Assembly (NCBI RefSeq): GCF_036084755.1
Contig: NZ_CP107968.1
Location: 7,510,001-7,574,000, forward strand
From: Streptomyces sp. NBC_00370
GTDB lineage: Bacteria; Actinomycetota; Actinomycetes; Streptomycetales; Streptomycetaceae
DNA: 64,000 nt
Reading direction: 5' to 3'
Of this stretch, positions 33,816 through 42,362 are shown in pieces. Below the pieces are notes generated by a model that worked only from the letters and a program-made list of their open reading frames with translations, ran no database searches and was not told where the DNA came from. Within the stretch, counting starts at the first letter, position 1; every line of letters starts with the position of its first letter. A program made the position numbers and the translations under genes.

Positions 33816-34124
33816 TCATCCGATCAGGGCAGGGACTTCGTGCGGCAGGTCCGCGACCGTGTCGAAGACCTCGGCCAGTCCGGTCAGGCGCAGCAGCCGC
33901 AGCACGGCGGAGTCGTGCACGACGAGCCGGATACCGACACCGCCGCGCAGGAGACGCTTGCGCGCGCGGCACAGCACCGACAGCCCGCTGCAGTCCATGA
34001 ATGTCACCGGGCGCAGGTCCACGACCAGCTCGGTGCGCGGACGGGCGGTTGCCGCGTCGAGTTGAGCGGACACTTCCGGTGCGGTGAACAGGTCGATCTC
34101 GCCCTGCAATGTCAGCACTTCCAT
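33816..34124 (-). CDS. STAS-domain anti-sigma factor antagonist
   Basis: A 102-residue SpoIIAA/RsbV/BldG-like protein. It begins VLTLQGEIDLFTAPEVSAQLDAA and carries the phospho-acceptor region FMDCSGLSVLCRARKRL, where the serine of DCSGL is the usual phosphorylation site. In the partner-switching model it would bind an HATPase anti-sigma factor and release a SigB-type sigma. Its location in the stress island links that island to general stress sigma control, although the partner is unknown. Confidence 0.88.
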   Translation of the reverse strand: MEVLTLQGEIDLFTAPEVSAQLDAATARPRTELVVDLRPVTFMDCSGLSVLCRARKRLLRGGVGIRLVVHDSAVLRLLRLTGLAEVFDTVADLPHEVPALIG

Positions 34125-34190
34125 GGCAGTTCGTTCCGTTCCAGGTTCATGAGCAAAGCGGGCCTGGTCACTACGGTTTCCGCCGCGGTG

Positions 34191-34886
34191 TCACGGTGAC
34201 TGTTCGACATGACTGGCAGGTCCGTGAGCGGTGGCCGATGTGAGCACGTCGTCGGTGCGAAATCTGAGTTCTCCTGTCACTTCGACGACACCGTCGACGC
34301 TCTCGCAGAGCCGGATCACGAAGGGGATCTGGCTGCGGCTCTGGACGACGCCGACCAGGGTCACCCGCCCGTCGACGACACGGACGGCCACGTCGGTGGG
34401 GGTGATCCCCAAGGTGCGGTCGAGGACGTCCCCGCTGATCTCCTCGCGGATCGCGTGGTCATGACGCAGGAAAACCCGCAGCAGATCAGCTCGGCTGACT
34501 ATGCCGACCAGCCGGCCGGCCTCGTCCACGACCGGTAGGCGCTTGACCTTGCGGCTGTCCATGACCCGCGCCGTCCGGACGACCGTCCAGTGGCGCTCGG
34601 CCACGACTGCGGGGCTGGTCATCAGGCGGCCCGCAGTGGTCGCCGCGGCACGGTCGCCGGAGGTTGGGCGAACGGACAGCGACCCGACCGGATCCGGTCG
34701 GCCGGCCTCGGCGCGCAACAGGTCCGCTTCGGACACCACGCCCACCGGGTGATCGGTGCCGTCCACGACGGGCACCGCGCTGATGTCGTACTCACCCAGC
34801 AGCTTGACGATGTCCTTGAAGGGCGTGTCGACGCGTGCCCGTGCCACTGAAACGGTCATCAAGTCGCCCACGGTGCGGTACCTCAT
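34191..34886 (-). CDS. CBS-domain pair plus BON-domain protein
   Basis: A 231-residue protein. CBS1 (about 8-60: VGDLMTVSVARARVDTPFKDIVKLLGEYDISAVPVVD) and CBS2 (about 88-145: AGRLMTSPAVVAERHWTVVRTARVMDSRKVKRLPVVDEAGRLVGIVSRADLLRVF) are followed by a BON-like domain (about 160-215: ISGDVLDRTLGITPTDVAVRVVDGRVTLVGVV). CBS pairs bind adenine nucleotides; BON domains associate with membranes or other proteins. Such proteins are members of the mycobacterial dormancy regulon (hrp1-type for CBS alone). It is divergent from pflB across a promoter region with two boxes. Confidence 0.88.
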   Translation of the reverse strand: MRYRTVGDLMTVSVARARVDTPFKDIVKLLGEYDISAVPVVDGTDHPVGVVSEADLLRAEAGRPDPVGSLSVRPTSGDRAAATTAGRLMTSPAVVAERHWTVVRTARVMDSRKVKRLPVVDEAGRLVGIVSRADLLRVFLRHDHAIREEISGDVLDRTLGITPTDVAVRVVDGRVTLVGVVQSRSQIPFVIRLCESVDGVVEVTGELRFRTDDVLTSATAHGPASHVEQSP

Positions 34887-34954
34887 GATGCTGCCTTCCT
34901 GCCGGCGTGCGGGACCTTTCCCGCACTGTCCGTCATCGCCCCCATCCGGCATAA

Positions 34955-34990
34955 GGGCCGATCGGGGCAGCACCCCGGGCCCCAAGGGGT
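34955..34990. promoter_or_regulatory. Two 22-bp-spaced boxes between CBS-BON gene and pflB
   Basis: GGGCC-GATC-GGGGC at 34955 and GGGCC-CCAA-GGGGT at 34977 start 22 bases apart. The left halves match the other island boxes exactly; the right halves are diverged. They lie 69-104 bases from the CBS-BON start and 141-176 bases from the pflB start. They are weaker than the boxes at 39.9 kb, and function is inferred from spacing and context. Confidence 0.35.
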
Positions 34991-35130
34991 ACGCGGACGG
35001 CTACGCCCGGCAGACGGGACACGGGGTCCGACCGGCCCACCGGTTCGGCACCCGGTGGCCCTGCCGTCGCCCGCCCATCGCGACCAGGATCGGCACAGCA
35101 GTGACGGGCAACGTGAAATGGACGACTGCG

Positions 35131-37383
35131 ATGACTGTGACACCCGAATCCCGCACCGAGCCGTGGACCGCGACATGGCGAGGGCAGCTTTGGCGCGACC
35201 GCGTCGACGTCCGCGACTTCATCCAGGCCAACTACACGCCGTACGAGGGCGGCCCCGCGTTCCTGAGCGGCCCGACCGACCGTACCCTCGCGGTGTGGGC
35301 AGGGGTCTCGGCCCTCTACCCGGAGGAGCGTGCCCGGGGCATCCTCGACGTCGATGCGGCCACCCCCTCGACCATCACCTCGCACGCCCCCGGATACATC
35401 GACCGCGACCGTGAACTGATCGTCGGCCTACAGACCGACGCCCCGCTCAAGCGCGCGATCATGCCGAACGGCGGTCTGCGCATGGTCGAGAACAGCCTGC
35501 GCGCGTACGGCTACGAGCCCGACCCGTTCGTCACCAAGGTGTTCGGCACTTATCGCAAGACGCACAACGACGGGGTCTTCGACGCCTATACGCCCGAGAT
35601 GCGCCGCGCCCGCAAAGCGGGCCTCATCACCGGCCTGCCCGATGCCTACGGCCGCGGCCGGATCATCGGCGACTACCGCCGCGTCGCCCTCTACGGCACC
35701 GCCCGCCTGGTCGAGGTCAAGCGGGCCGAGCGTGCCCTGCTGGACGAGCGACCGTCCACAGCCGACGTCATCCGTGACCGCGAGGAACTGGCCGAGCAGA
35801 TCCGGGCGCTGGGCGAGCTGGACCAGATGGCCGCTGCTTACGGCTGCGACGTGACCCGCCCCGCAGCCACCGGCCGCGAGGCCATCCAGTGGCTGTACCT
35901 CGGCTACCTCGCCGCGGTGAAGGAGCAGAACGGCGCGGCGATGTCACTGGGCCGGACCTCCACCTTCCTGGACGTCTACCTCCAGCGGGACCTCGACGCC
36001 GGCAACATCGACGAGACCGGTGCGCAGGAGCTGATCGACGACTTCGTCATCAAGCTGCGGATCGTCCGCTTCCTGCGCACACCCGAGTACGACGCGCTCT
36101 TCTCAGGTGACCCGACCTGGGTCACCGAGGCCGTCGGTGGAATGGGGACCGACGGCCGCCCCCTGGTCACCCGTACCTCCTTCCGCATCCTGCAGACCCT
36201 CTACAACCTCGGCCCCGCGCCTGAACCCAACCTGACCGTGCTCTGGTCACCATGGCTCCCGGAGGGCTTCAAGCGGTTCTGCGCCCAGGTCTCCATCGAT
36301 ACCAGCGCCATCCAGTACGAGTCCGACGACCTGATGCGCCCGCGTACCGGCGACGACACCGCCATCGCCTGCTGCGTATCCGCCATGGCGGTGGGAAAGC
36401 AGATGCAGTTCTTCGGGGCCCGGGTCAACCTCGCCAAGGCCCTGCTCTACGCGATCAACGGCGGTCGCGACGAGAGGACCGGCGAGCAGATCAGCCCGCC
36501 GGCGCAGCCGCTCACCGGTGAGTATCTCGACTACGACGAGCTGTCCGCCGCGTACGACCGCACACTGGACTGGCTGGCCGCCACCTACGTCGACGCGCTC
36601 AACGTCATCCACTACATGCACGACAAGTACGCCTACGAGCGGCTGGAAATGGCTTTGCACGACTACCCGGTGCACCGCTTCATGGCCTGCGGCATCGCCG
36701 GCCTGTCCGTCGCCGCCGACAGCCTGTCCGCCGTCAAGTACGCCCGGGTCAAGGTGATCCGGGACACGACCGGCCTGGCGGTGCGCTACGAGATCGCGGG
36801 CGACTGGCCCGCGTACGGCAACAACGACGACCGTGCGGACGACCTCGCAGTGGGCCTGGTCGAGTCGTTCATGGCCAAGATCTCCCGCCACCCGACGTAC
36901 CGCGGCGCCGAGCACACCCAATCGGTGCTCACCATCACCTCCAACGTCGTCTACGGCGCGCACACCGGTAACACTCCCGACGGGCGCCCCGCAGGTGCAC
37001 CCTTCGCCCCGGGCGCCAACCCGATGAACGGGCGGGACCTCCACGGGGTGATCGCCTCCGCGATGTCGGTCGCCAAGATCCCGTACGACAAGGCTCGTGA
37101 CGGGATCTCCCTGACGTCCACCGTCACCCCGGAGGGACTGGGCCACGACCCCGCCGAACGCGCGGGGAACCTGGTGGGCATCCTCGACGGATTCACGGCT
37201 GCCGGCGGCTTCCACCTCAATGTCAACGTCCTGGACCGGGTCACCCTCGAAGACGCCATGGAGCACCCCGAAAAGTATCCGGACCTGACCATCCGGGTCT
37301 CCGGATACGCCGTGAACTTCGTCCGCCTCACCCGCGAGCAGCAATACGACGTCCTCAGCCGCACCTTCCACGGCGCCCGATGA
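35131..37383 (+). CDS. pflB: Pyruvate formate-lyase (glycyl radical enzyme)
   Basis: A 750-residue enzyme that converts pyruvate and CoA to acetyl-CoA and formate under anoxia. The catalytic cysteine pair is C414-C415 (TAIACCVSAMAVGKQMQFFGAR). The glycyl-radical loop is TIRVSGYAVNF with G725. These correspond to C418/C419 and G734 of the 760-residue E. coli enzyme. The ATG at 35131 is used because similarity to the family begins shortly after; the frame is open upstream, and GTG 35101 is an alternative. It overlaps pflA by four bases. PFL is oxygen-sensitive and unusual in streptomycetes, so it points to real hypoxic metabolism. Confidence 0.93.
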   Translation: MTVTPESRTEPWTATWRGQLWRDRVDVRDFIQANYTPYEGGPAFLSGPTDRTLAVWAGVSALYPEERARGILDVDAATPSTITSHAPGYIDRDRELIVGLQTDAPLKRAIMPNGGLRMVENSLRAYGYEPDPFVTKVFGTYRKTHNDGVFDAYTPEMRRARKAGLITGLPDAYGRGRIIGDYRRVALYGTARLVEVKRAERALLDERPSTADVIRDREELAEQIRALGELDQMAAAYGCDVTRPAATGREAIQWLYLGYLAAVKEQNGAAMSLGRTSTFLDVYLQRDLDAGNIDETGAQELIDDFVIKLRIVRFLRTPEYDALFSGDPTWVTEAVGGMGTDGRPLVTRTSFRILQTLYNLGPAPEPNLTVLWSPWLPEGFKRFCAQVSIDTSAIQYESDDLMRPRTGDDTAIACCVSAMAVGKQMQFFGARVNLAKALLYAINGGRDERTGEQISPPAQPLTGEYLDYDELSAAYDRTLDWLAATYVDALNVIHYMHDKYAYERLEMALHDYPVHRFMACGIAGLSVAADSLSAVKYARVKVIRDTTGLAVRYEIAGDWPAYGNNDDRADDLAVGLVESFMAKISRHPTYRGAEHTQSVLTITSNVVYGAHTGNTPDGRPAGAPFAPGANPMNGRDLHGVIASAMSVAKIPYDKARDGISLTSTVTPEGLGHDPAERAGNLVGILDGFTAAGGFHLNVNVLDRVTLEDAMEHPEKYPDLTIRVSGYAVNFVRLTREQQYDVLSRTFHGAR

Positions 37384-38144
37384 GCACCGGCCCCGGAACT
37401 CGGGCCGTCCGTACCGGGATCGGCGGGCGGATCCACTCATGGGACGTGTCGACCGGCGTGGACGGCCCCGGCACCCGGTTCGTACTCTTCCTCAGCGGTT
37501 GCCCTCTGCGCTGCCTGTACTGCCAGAACCCCGACACATGGCACATGCGCGAAGGCCGGCGCGCCACGGTGGACGAGGTCATGGCAGAGATCACGAAGTA
37601 CCGGGACTTCCTGACGACCGCCGGTGGCGGAGTCACCCTCAGCGGCGGCGAGCCGCTGCTCCAGTCCGCCTTCACCGCCGAGGTGTTCCACCGCTGCCGC
37701 GAACTGGGCCTGCACACCGCGCTGGACACCTCCGGTTCCCTCGGCGCCCGCGCGACCGACGACCTGCTCGCCGACACCGACCTGGTCCTGCTCGACATCA
37801 AGGCCTTCGACATTCCGACCTACCGCAGACTCACCGGCGGTTGCCTGGCCCCCACACTCACCTTCGCCACCCGCCTCAACAAGCTCGGTGTCCCGGCCCG
37901 GATCCGCTACGTCCTCGTCCCCGGCTGGACAGACGACCGGCGCGCGATCGACGGTCTGGCCGCCTTCGCCGCCGGGCTCGGCAACGTCGAACGCGTTGAC
38001 GTCCTGCCGTTCCACAAACTCGGCACCATCAAGTACGAGGCCCTCGGCCTCTCGTTCCCCCTCCGCGACACCCCCGTACCCGACCCCGCGCTCATCGAAC
38101 GAGTACGCGGCCAGTTCCGCGAGCACGGTCTGCCGGCGATCTGA
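37380..38144 (+). CDS. pflA: Pyruvate formate-lyase activating enzyme (radical SAM)
   Basis: A 254-residue radical SAM activase that installs the glycyl radical on PflB. The 4Fe-4S motif CxxxCxxC is C41, C45 and C48 (SGCPLRCLYCQNPDTW). GGGVTLSGGEPLLQ follows for SAM binding, then VLLDIKAFD and VLVPGWTDD. The start overlaps the pflB stop (ATGA), giving translational coupling and a fixed ratio of enzyme to activase. The presence of both genes, intact, argues that the system works. Confidence 0.93.
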   Translation: MSTGPGTRAVRTGIGGRIHSWDVSTGVDGPGTRFVLFLSGCPLRCLYCQNPDTWHMREGRRATVDEVMAEITKYRDFLTTAGGGVTLSGGEPLLQSAFTAEVFHRCRELGLHTALDTSGSLGARATDDLLADTDLVLLDIKAFDIPTYRRLTGGCLAPTLTFATRLNKLGVPARIRYVLVPGWTDDRRAIDGLAAFAAGLGNVERVDVLPFHKLGTIKYEALGLSFPLRDTPVPDPALIERVRGQFREHGLPAI

Positions 38145-38163
38145 CCTCCCGGCACGGGGCGCG

Positions 38164-38199
38164 GGGCCGGTCGGCCCCCGAAGAAGGACCCGCGGCCCC
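38164..38199. promoter_or_regulatory. Two 22-bp-spaced boxes upstream of tandem USP gene
   Basis: The first, GGGCC-GGTC-GGCCC (38164-38177), is a perfect match with flanking G and C giving 6-bp arms. The second, GGACC-CGCG-GCCCC, starts at 38186, 22 bases later, with one mismatch in each half. They lie 61-96 bases before the USP start codon. They could bind the same regulator as the other island boxes. Confidence 0.5.
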
Positions 38200-38259
38200 T
38201 GCTCCCGCGCGGCGGCAGCCGCGAGGCTGGCGGCCAAACGCCTGAAGGAGGCCGAAGCC

Positions 38260-39171
38260 ATGATGCGTAGCGTTGTCACAGGTCTGGATGGTTCACCCGA
38301 AAGCCTGTCCGCAGCCGACTGGGCAGCTCGCGAGGCCATCAGCCGCGGGCTGCCACTCCGCCTGATCCATGCTTGGGAATGGCAGCCCTACAACTACGAC
38401 ACAAGAGGATCACTGGCCGGCGCCGATGAGACGCGCCACTGGGCCGAGCGGATACCTCGCGAGGCATCGGCCGCACTACGCCGCCGCTATCCGCAGCTGC
38501 CGATCACCGCGGACCAGGTCGACGGCCCGGCGGTCCCCACCCTGTTGGCCGCCGGCGCGGAGGCCGAACTTCTGGTGCTCGGATCGCGCGGCTTGGGCGC
38601 GCTGGCCGACTTCCTGATCGGCTCGGTGGCGCTTGAGGTCGTTGCCGCCGCGTCACGGCCGGTGGTGCTCCTGCGCGGCGGCGAGCCGGCGGAAGACGAG
38701 CAGCGGCACGCCGAAGGCGCTCGACCGTCGAAGCCTTCCGACAGCCGGGACGTCGTGCTCGGGCTCGACCTGGAGCGCCCCGCTGACGCGGTGATCGCCT
38801 TCGCCTTGGACGCCGCGTCCCGTCGCACGGCCACCCTGCGTGTCGTCCACAGCTGGTATCCGCCGGCGATATACGGCTACGCACCGGTGGGTGTGCCTGC
38901 GGACCTAGGTGTCGAACTGGCGGCGGACGCGGCAGACGCGTTGACGCAGACGCTGTTGCCGTGGCGGGAGAAGTTCCCCGACACCGAGGTGATCGCCGAC
39001 GTCCGGATGGGCAGCCCGGCCCCGGTGCTGGTCGAGGCGGCGTCCGACGCTTCGCTGCTGGTCGTCGGCCGCCGCATTCGCAGTTCGTCGATCGGCTCGC
39101 ACATCGGCTCCGTGACACACGCGGCGATCCACCACGCGAGGGCCCCCATCGCCGTCGTCCCGCACGACTGA
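38260..39171 (+). CDS. Universal stress protein, two USP domains
   Basis: A 303-residue tandem UspA protein. Domain 1 begins MMRSVVTGLDGSPESLSAADWAAREA and ends with the ATP-binding motif LVLGSRGLGALADFLIGSVALEVV. A charged linker follows, then domain 2 (DVVLGLDLERPADAVIAFALDAA...LLVVGRRIRSSSIGSHIGSVTHAAIHHARAPIAVVP). AAGGAGG stands 8 bases before the ATG at 38260. It is related in layout to DevR-regulon USPs. It follows pflA by 115 bases and has its own box pair, so it may also be transcribed independently. Confidence 0.9.
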   Translation: MMRSVVTGLDGSPESLSAADWAAREAISRGLPLRLIHAWEWQPYNYDTRGSLAGADETRHWAERIPREASAALRRRYPQLPITADQVDGPAVPTLLAAGAEAELLVLGSRGLGALADFLIGSVALEVVAAASRPVVLLRGGEPAEDEQRHAEGARPSKPSDSRDVVLGLDLERPADAVIAFALDAASRRTATLRVVHSWYPPAIYGYAPVGVPADLGVELAADAADALTQTLLPWREKFPDTEVIADVRMGSPAPVLVEAASDASLLVVGRRIRSSSIGSHIGSVTHAAIHHARAPIAVVPHD

Positions 39172-39230
39172 GACCGCCCTCAGCGAGCCACCGGGCTCGG
39201 CGGCGGCGACGGACCCGCAAGGACAACCGG

Positions 39231-39764
39231 TCAGCCGACGAAGGCCGCCTCCAGGGGCGTTACGGCCGGGAGTTCGCTGTGGTGCGCTGTCACTGGGGAG
39301 TCCGGCACAGTCACGACGGGGCAACGAGACTCGCTGACGCACGCGCGGGTCACAGGACCGAGCACGGTCGGCGATCCGTCCTGGTAGAGGCTCTGCCCGA
39401 GTGCCAGCAGCAGGGCGTCGTCGGTGTAGCGCAGAAGTACCGGCACCGGCGGCCCCTCGGTCAGCGCCGCCCGCACATCGGCGCCCGGATGGGCCGTCAG
39501 GACAGCCGACACGGCGGCCTGGACCAGCCGCTGCCCGGTGGCCCGATCCTCGGCCGGCGTACGACGGTCGGTCACAGTCGCGTACGGCGCGCGGAGACGT
39601 CCCGACGGCTCCCAGGCGTGAACCATCACGAGAGGCACATTGAGCTTCGCCGCCTCGACCACGGCCCATTGCAGGGCAGCGAGAGACGCGCGGGATCCGT
39701 TCACCCCCACGACAATCGGCCGTGCTCCGGCAAACTCCGGCACGTTGGTCTCTTGGATGTTCAT
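39231..39764 (-). CDS. Universal stress protein, single degenerate domain
   Basis: A 177-residue USP. The N-terminal strand PIVVGVNGSRASLAALQWAVVEAA and VPLVMVHAWEPSGRL are intact. The usual ATP motif (G-x2-G-x9-G-S/T) is replaced by LLALGQSLYQDGSPTVLGPVTRACVSES, so nucleotide binding by the standard mode is unlikely. The ATG at 39764 is used; a TTG start at 39785 is possible. It is divergent from the PPOX-like gene, and the shared promoter region contains two well-matched 22-bp-spaced boxes. Confidence 0.82.
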   Translation of the reverse strand: MNIQETNVPEFAGARPIVVGVNGSRASLAALQWAVVEAAKLNVPLVMVHAWEPSGRLRAPYATVTDRRTPAEDRATGQRLVQAAVSAVLTAHPGADVRAALTEGPPVPVLLRYTDDALLLALGQSLYQDGSPTVLGPVTRACVSESRCPVVTVPDSPVTAHHSELPAVTPLEAAFVG

Positions 39765-39866
39765 GTCTCCACGATGGTGCGACAACCGATCCGACGGCTA
39801 GAGCCGATCGACTCGCTGAAACGGATTAGCGACCACTCCGCAGGAGGAGTGCGGCCCGCGTGAGCG

Positions 39867-39902
39867 GGGCCGCCAGGCCTGCGACGGGGGGCCAAGCGGC
39901 CC
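39867..39902. promoter_or_regulatory. Two 22-bp-spaced boxes upstream of PPOX gene
   Basis: GGGCC-GCCA-GGCCT (39867-39880, one mismatch) and GGGCC-AAGC-GGCCC (39889-39902, perfect) start exactly 22 bases apart. They end 36 bases before the PPOX ATG and lie about 100-140 bases upstream of the divergent USP. This is the best-conserved of the four box arrays and the clearest support for a common regulator. Confidence 0.55.
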
Positions 39903-39938
39903 TACCGGGAGACGACCTGACGTGGCGAGGATGGATGT

Positions 39939-40418
39939 ATGGACTACCACGACGGATTCCGCGAGCTGGGTGATCAAGAGTGCCTGAGACTAATGGCGAC
40001 GGCCTCTATCGGGCGCATGGTCTTCACGCGCCACGCCCTGCCCGCGGTCCTGCCCGTCAGGTATGTCCTGGACCACGATTCCGCGATTGTCGTCCGTACC
40101 TCCAAGGCTTCTCCCATGGTCGTCGAAGTAGACAACGCAGTAGTCGCCTTTGAGGCGGATTGCTTTGATGAAGACGCCCGAAGCGGATGGAGTGTGGTCG
40201 TCACTGGTCGGGCCGGGCTGGTGAGGGACCCGGGTGAATGCAGGAGGCTGCGCGCGCTGGACACGCAATCCTGGGCGAACCCCGCGGGGGAGACATATAT
40301 CAGGATCGCGTGCGAACTCGTCGCGGGGCGGTCGCTTGAACGTCCACCGGATGCCGAGCCGTCGCAGGCAAGACGATCACGGGATATTGCGCACGGAGTG
40401 TGCGACCACCTCTGCTGA
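39939..40418 (+). CDS. Pyridoxamine 5'-phosphate oxidase-fold flavoprotein
   Basis: A 159-residue split-barrel flavin-binding protein. The segment ECLRLMATASIGRMVFTRHALPAVLPVRYVLDHDSAIVVRTSK resembles the helix and first strands of the PPOX-like family that binds FMN or F420 and acts as a reductase. GWSVVVTGRAGLVRD is the following conserved strand. Such proteins are frequent in the mycobacterial dormancy regulon. The last 25 residues are basic and poorly conserved-looking. It is 11 bases upstream of the slipin gene. Confidence 0.82.
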   Translation: MDYHDGFRELGDQECLRLMATASIGRMVFTRHALPAVLPVRYVLDHDSAIVVRTSKASPMVVEVDNAVVAFEADCFDEDARSGWSVVVTGRAGLVRDPGECRRLRALDTQSWANPAGETYIRIACELVAGRSLERPPDAEPSQARRSRDIAHGVCDHLC

Positions 40419-40429
40419 GGAGCAAGGCC

Positions 40430-41281
40430 ATGGCAGTTCTGATTTTCCTTCTGGTCATCGCGGTCATCGTGGGCATCGTGGCTCTCGCGATGGCGGTCAA
40501 GGTGGTCAAGCAGTACGAGAAGGGTGTGCTGTTCAGGTTCGGCAGACTGGTGGGGACGCGTTCGCCAGGACTGCGGCTCATCGTTCCGTTCGTCGATGTC
40601 CTTCGCCGGGTGTCGCTGCGGATCGTCACCATGCCCATTCAGTCCCAGGGCATCATCACGCGGGACAACGTGAGCGTCGACGTGTCGGCCGTCGCCTACT
40701 TCCGGGTGGTCGACGCCGTGAAATCGGTGATCGCGATCGAGAACGTGCGCACGGCGATCGACCAGATAGCGCAGACGACTCTGCGCAAGGTCGTCGGCCA
40801 GCACACGCTCGACGAGACGCTGTCGGAGACGGACCGGATCAATCTGGGCATACGCGAGATACTCGACGTGACGACCACCGAATGGGGCGTTGAGGTCACC
40901 CTGGTCGAGCTCAAGGACATACAACTACCGGACAGCATGAAGCGGGCCATGGCCCGTCAGGCGGAAGCTGAGCGGGAGAAGCGAGCGAAGATCATCAATG
41001 CCGAAGGTGAATCGATGGCAGCCGCCGCACTTGGCGATGCCTCGGACATCATGATGGAGCACCCGCTCGCGCTCCAGCTCCGCAACCTGCAGAGCCTGGT
41101 CGAGATAGGCGTCGACAAGAACACGACCGTCGTCTTCCCTGCCCCGCTGATGAGCACCATCGGCGAACTCGGCTCCTTCCTCGCCCGTGAGACCGCCGCC
41201 GCTGCGATCCCCGCGTCGCCGATCGGCGCCGCGAAGCCCGCCCCCGCACCCGTGCTGAACGGTGCCGGCGCGTCGGTGTGA
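40430..41281 (+). CDS. Slipin/stomatin-like SPFH-domain membrane protein
   Basis: A 283-residue protein. An N-terminal membrane helix (residues 2-24) is followed by the SPFH/band-7 domain: VKQYEKGVLFRFGRLVGTRSPGLRLIVPFVD, QGIITRDNVSVDVSAVAYFRV and LDVTTTEWGVEVTLVELKDIQLPDSMKRAMARQAEAEREKRAKIINAEGE. A coiled-coil region then leads to an Ala/Pro-rich tail. Slipins organise membrane microdomains. No NfeD/clp-type protease partner is adjacent. GAGGAG lies 7 bases before the ATG at 40430. It is likely co-transcribed with the PPOX-like gene. Confidence 0.9.
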   Translation: MAVLIFLLVIAVIVGIVALAMAVKVVKQYEKGVLFRFGRLVGTRSPGLRLIVPFVDVLRRVSLRIVTMPIQSQGIITRDNVSVDVSAVAYFRVVDAVKSVIAIENVRTAIDQIAQTTLRKVVGQHTLDETLSETDRINLGIREILDVTTTEWGVEVTLVELKDIQLPDSMKRAMARQAEAEREKRAKIINAEGESMAAAALGDASDIMMEHPLALQLRNLQSLVEIGVDKNTTVVFPAPLMSTIGELGSFLARETAAAAIPASPIGAAKPAPAPVLNGAGASV

Positions 41282-41510
41282 TCGACCGCCGGCGCCCTGG
41301 TGCCCCAGCGGCAGAGAGCACACAGACCGTGGGCGCACTCGGTCTCCGTGGTCGCCGGAAGATGCGGGTCCCCGAACCACCCGTAGCCAGAAGGGCGAAA
41401 GGGATCCGAGCCGGAACGCCGGCCGGCCGCCACCGCCGAGCCGACCATGCGCGCATGATCCGCACGATTCGTACGTGAGGCCCGATCACAATCGATCAGT
41501 AGGAGTTCCG

Positions 41511-41996
41511 ATGGTGGATCAACTCGTAGACGAGACCGGCCGGATCGTCGTGGGAGTGGACGGTTCCGCGGGTTCCGAGGCCGCACTGCGCTGGGCGTTG
41601 GCGCATGCCCGGCAGATGAACGCGTCGGTCGAGGCCGTTGCCGCTTGGCAGTACCCCGACATGTACGGCTACTCCTGGGGGTACTTGCCGTCCATGCCGG
41701 ACGGTGGAGACTTCTCAGCGTCCGCCGAGAAAGTGCTGGAAGAAGCCGTTGCGCGCGTGAAGGACCAGGTCAGCACGACGACTGCGGTGACGACCCGGGT
41801 GATCGAGGGACACCCGGCTCAGGTGCTCATGGAAGCTTCGCGCGACGCCCGGGTGCTGGTGGTCGGAACCCGGGGACACGGCGCCTTCGCCGGTGTCTTG
41901 CTCGGTTCCGTCAGCCAGCACTGCGTCCAGCACGCGCCCTGTCCCGTCGTCGTCGTTCCGCGATCGGACGCGGGCGACGCCCCAGTAGCCGGGTGA
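41511..41996 (+). CDS. Universal stress protein, single domain
   Basis: A 161-residue UspA protein with an intact ATP-binding signature: start RIVVGVDGSAGSEAALRWALAHA and end LVVGTRGHGAFAGVLLGSVSQHCVQHAPCPVVVVP (G-x2-G-x9-G-S). The ATG at 41511 follows AGGAG at 6 bases; an upstream in-frame extension lacks coding bias. Its stop overlaps the GTG of the P-type ATPase remnant, suggesting the two were once an operon. Confidence 0.92.
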   Translation: MVDQLVDETGRIVVGVDGSAGSEAALRWALAHARQMNASVEAVAAWQYPDMYGYSWGYLPSMPDGGDFSASAEKVLEEAVARVKDQVSTTTAVTTRVIEGHPAQVLMEASRDARVLVVGTRGHGAFAGVLLGSVSQHCVQHAPCPVVVVPRSDAGDAPVAG

Positions 41997-42247
41997 CTTC
42001 GCCGAGTACACGGCCGGCCGAGCTCTTCCGCGACTTGCGGACCTCGCGGCAGGGGCTGGCGAGCAAGGAAGCGGCTCGGCGTCAACTGATCTACGGACCG
42101 AACGAGTTGACGCGCCGTGGGGGTCGTCGCTGGCCCCGTGAACTGCTGACCCAGTTCACGCAGCCAGTGGCGATCCTGCTCGCTCTGGCAGCCGTTCTGG
42201 CCTGGGCTCCGGAGGTGCGGACCGGGCAGTTGAACCGCACGCCTTGA
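41993..42247 (+). pseudogene. N-terminal fragment of a P-type cation-transporting ATPase
   Basis: An 84-residue product with the conserved cation-ATPase N-terminus (LFRDLRTSRQGLASKEAARRQLIYGPNELTRRGGRRWPRELLTQFTQPVAILLALAAVLAWAPE). It stops after the first membrane helix. Intact proteins have roughly 800-900 residues, and the downstream DNA holds no further ATPase sequence. It is a truncated remnant. The breakpoint at about 42.2 kb probably marks the right edge of the stress island. Confidence 0.75.
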
Positions 42248-42362
42248 TGGCGGTACTCAACATCCCTACGCCATGCCTCCCTGGCTGGCCTGGAGTCCGG
42301 CTGGCCGGGTTGTCCTGGAGGGGGACCGGCCCGTTGAGACGCTCGGACCGGAGCTTTGGATC

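Noticed and set aside
34905..34925. A possible classical DevR box (GGGAC-N4-CCCGC)
   Set aside because: The right half does not match GTCCC; the nearby 22-bp-spaced GGGCC boxes are a more consistent signal.
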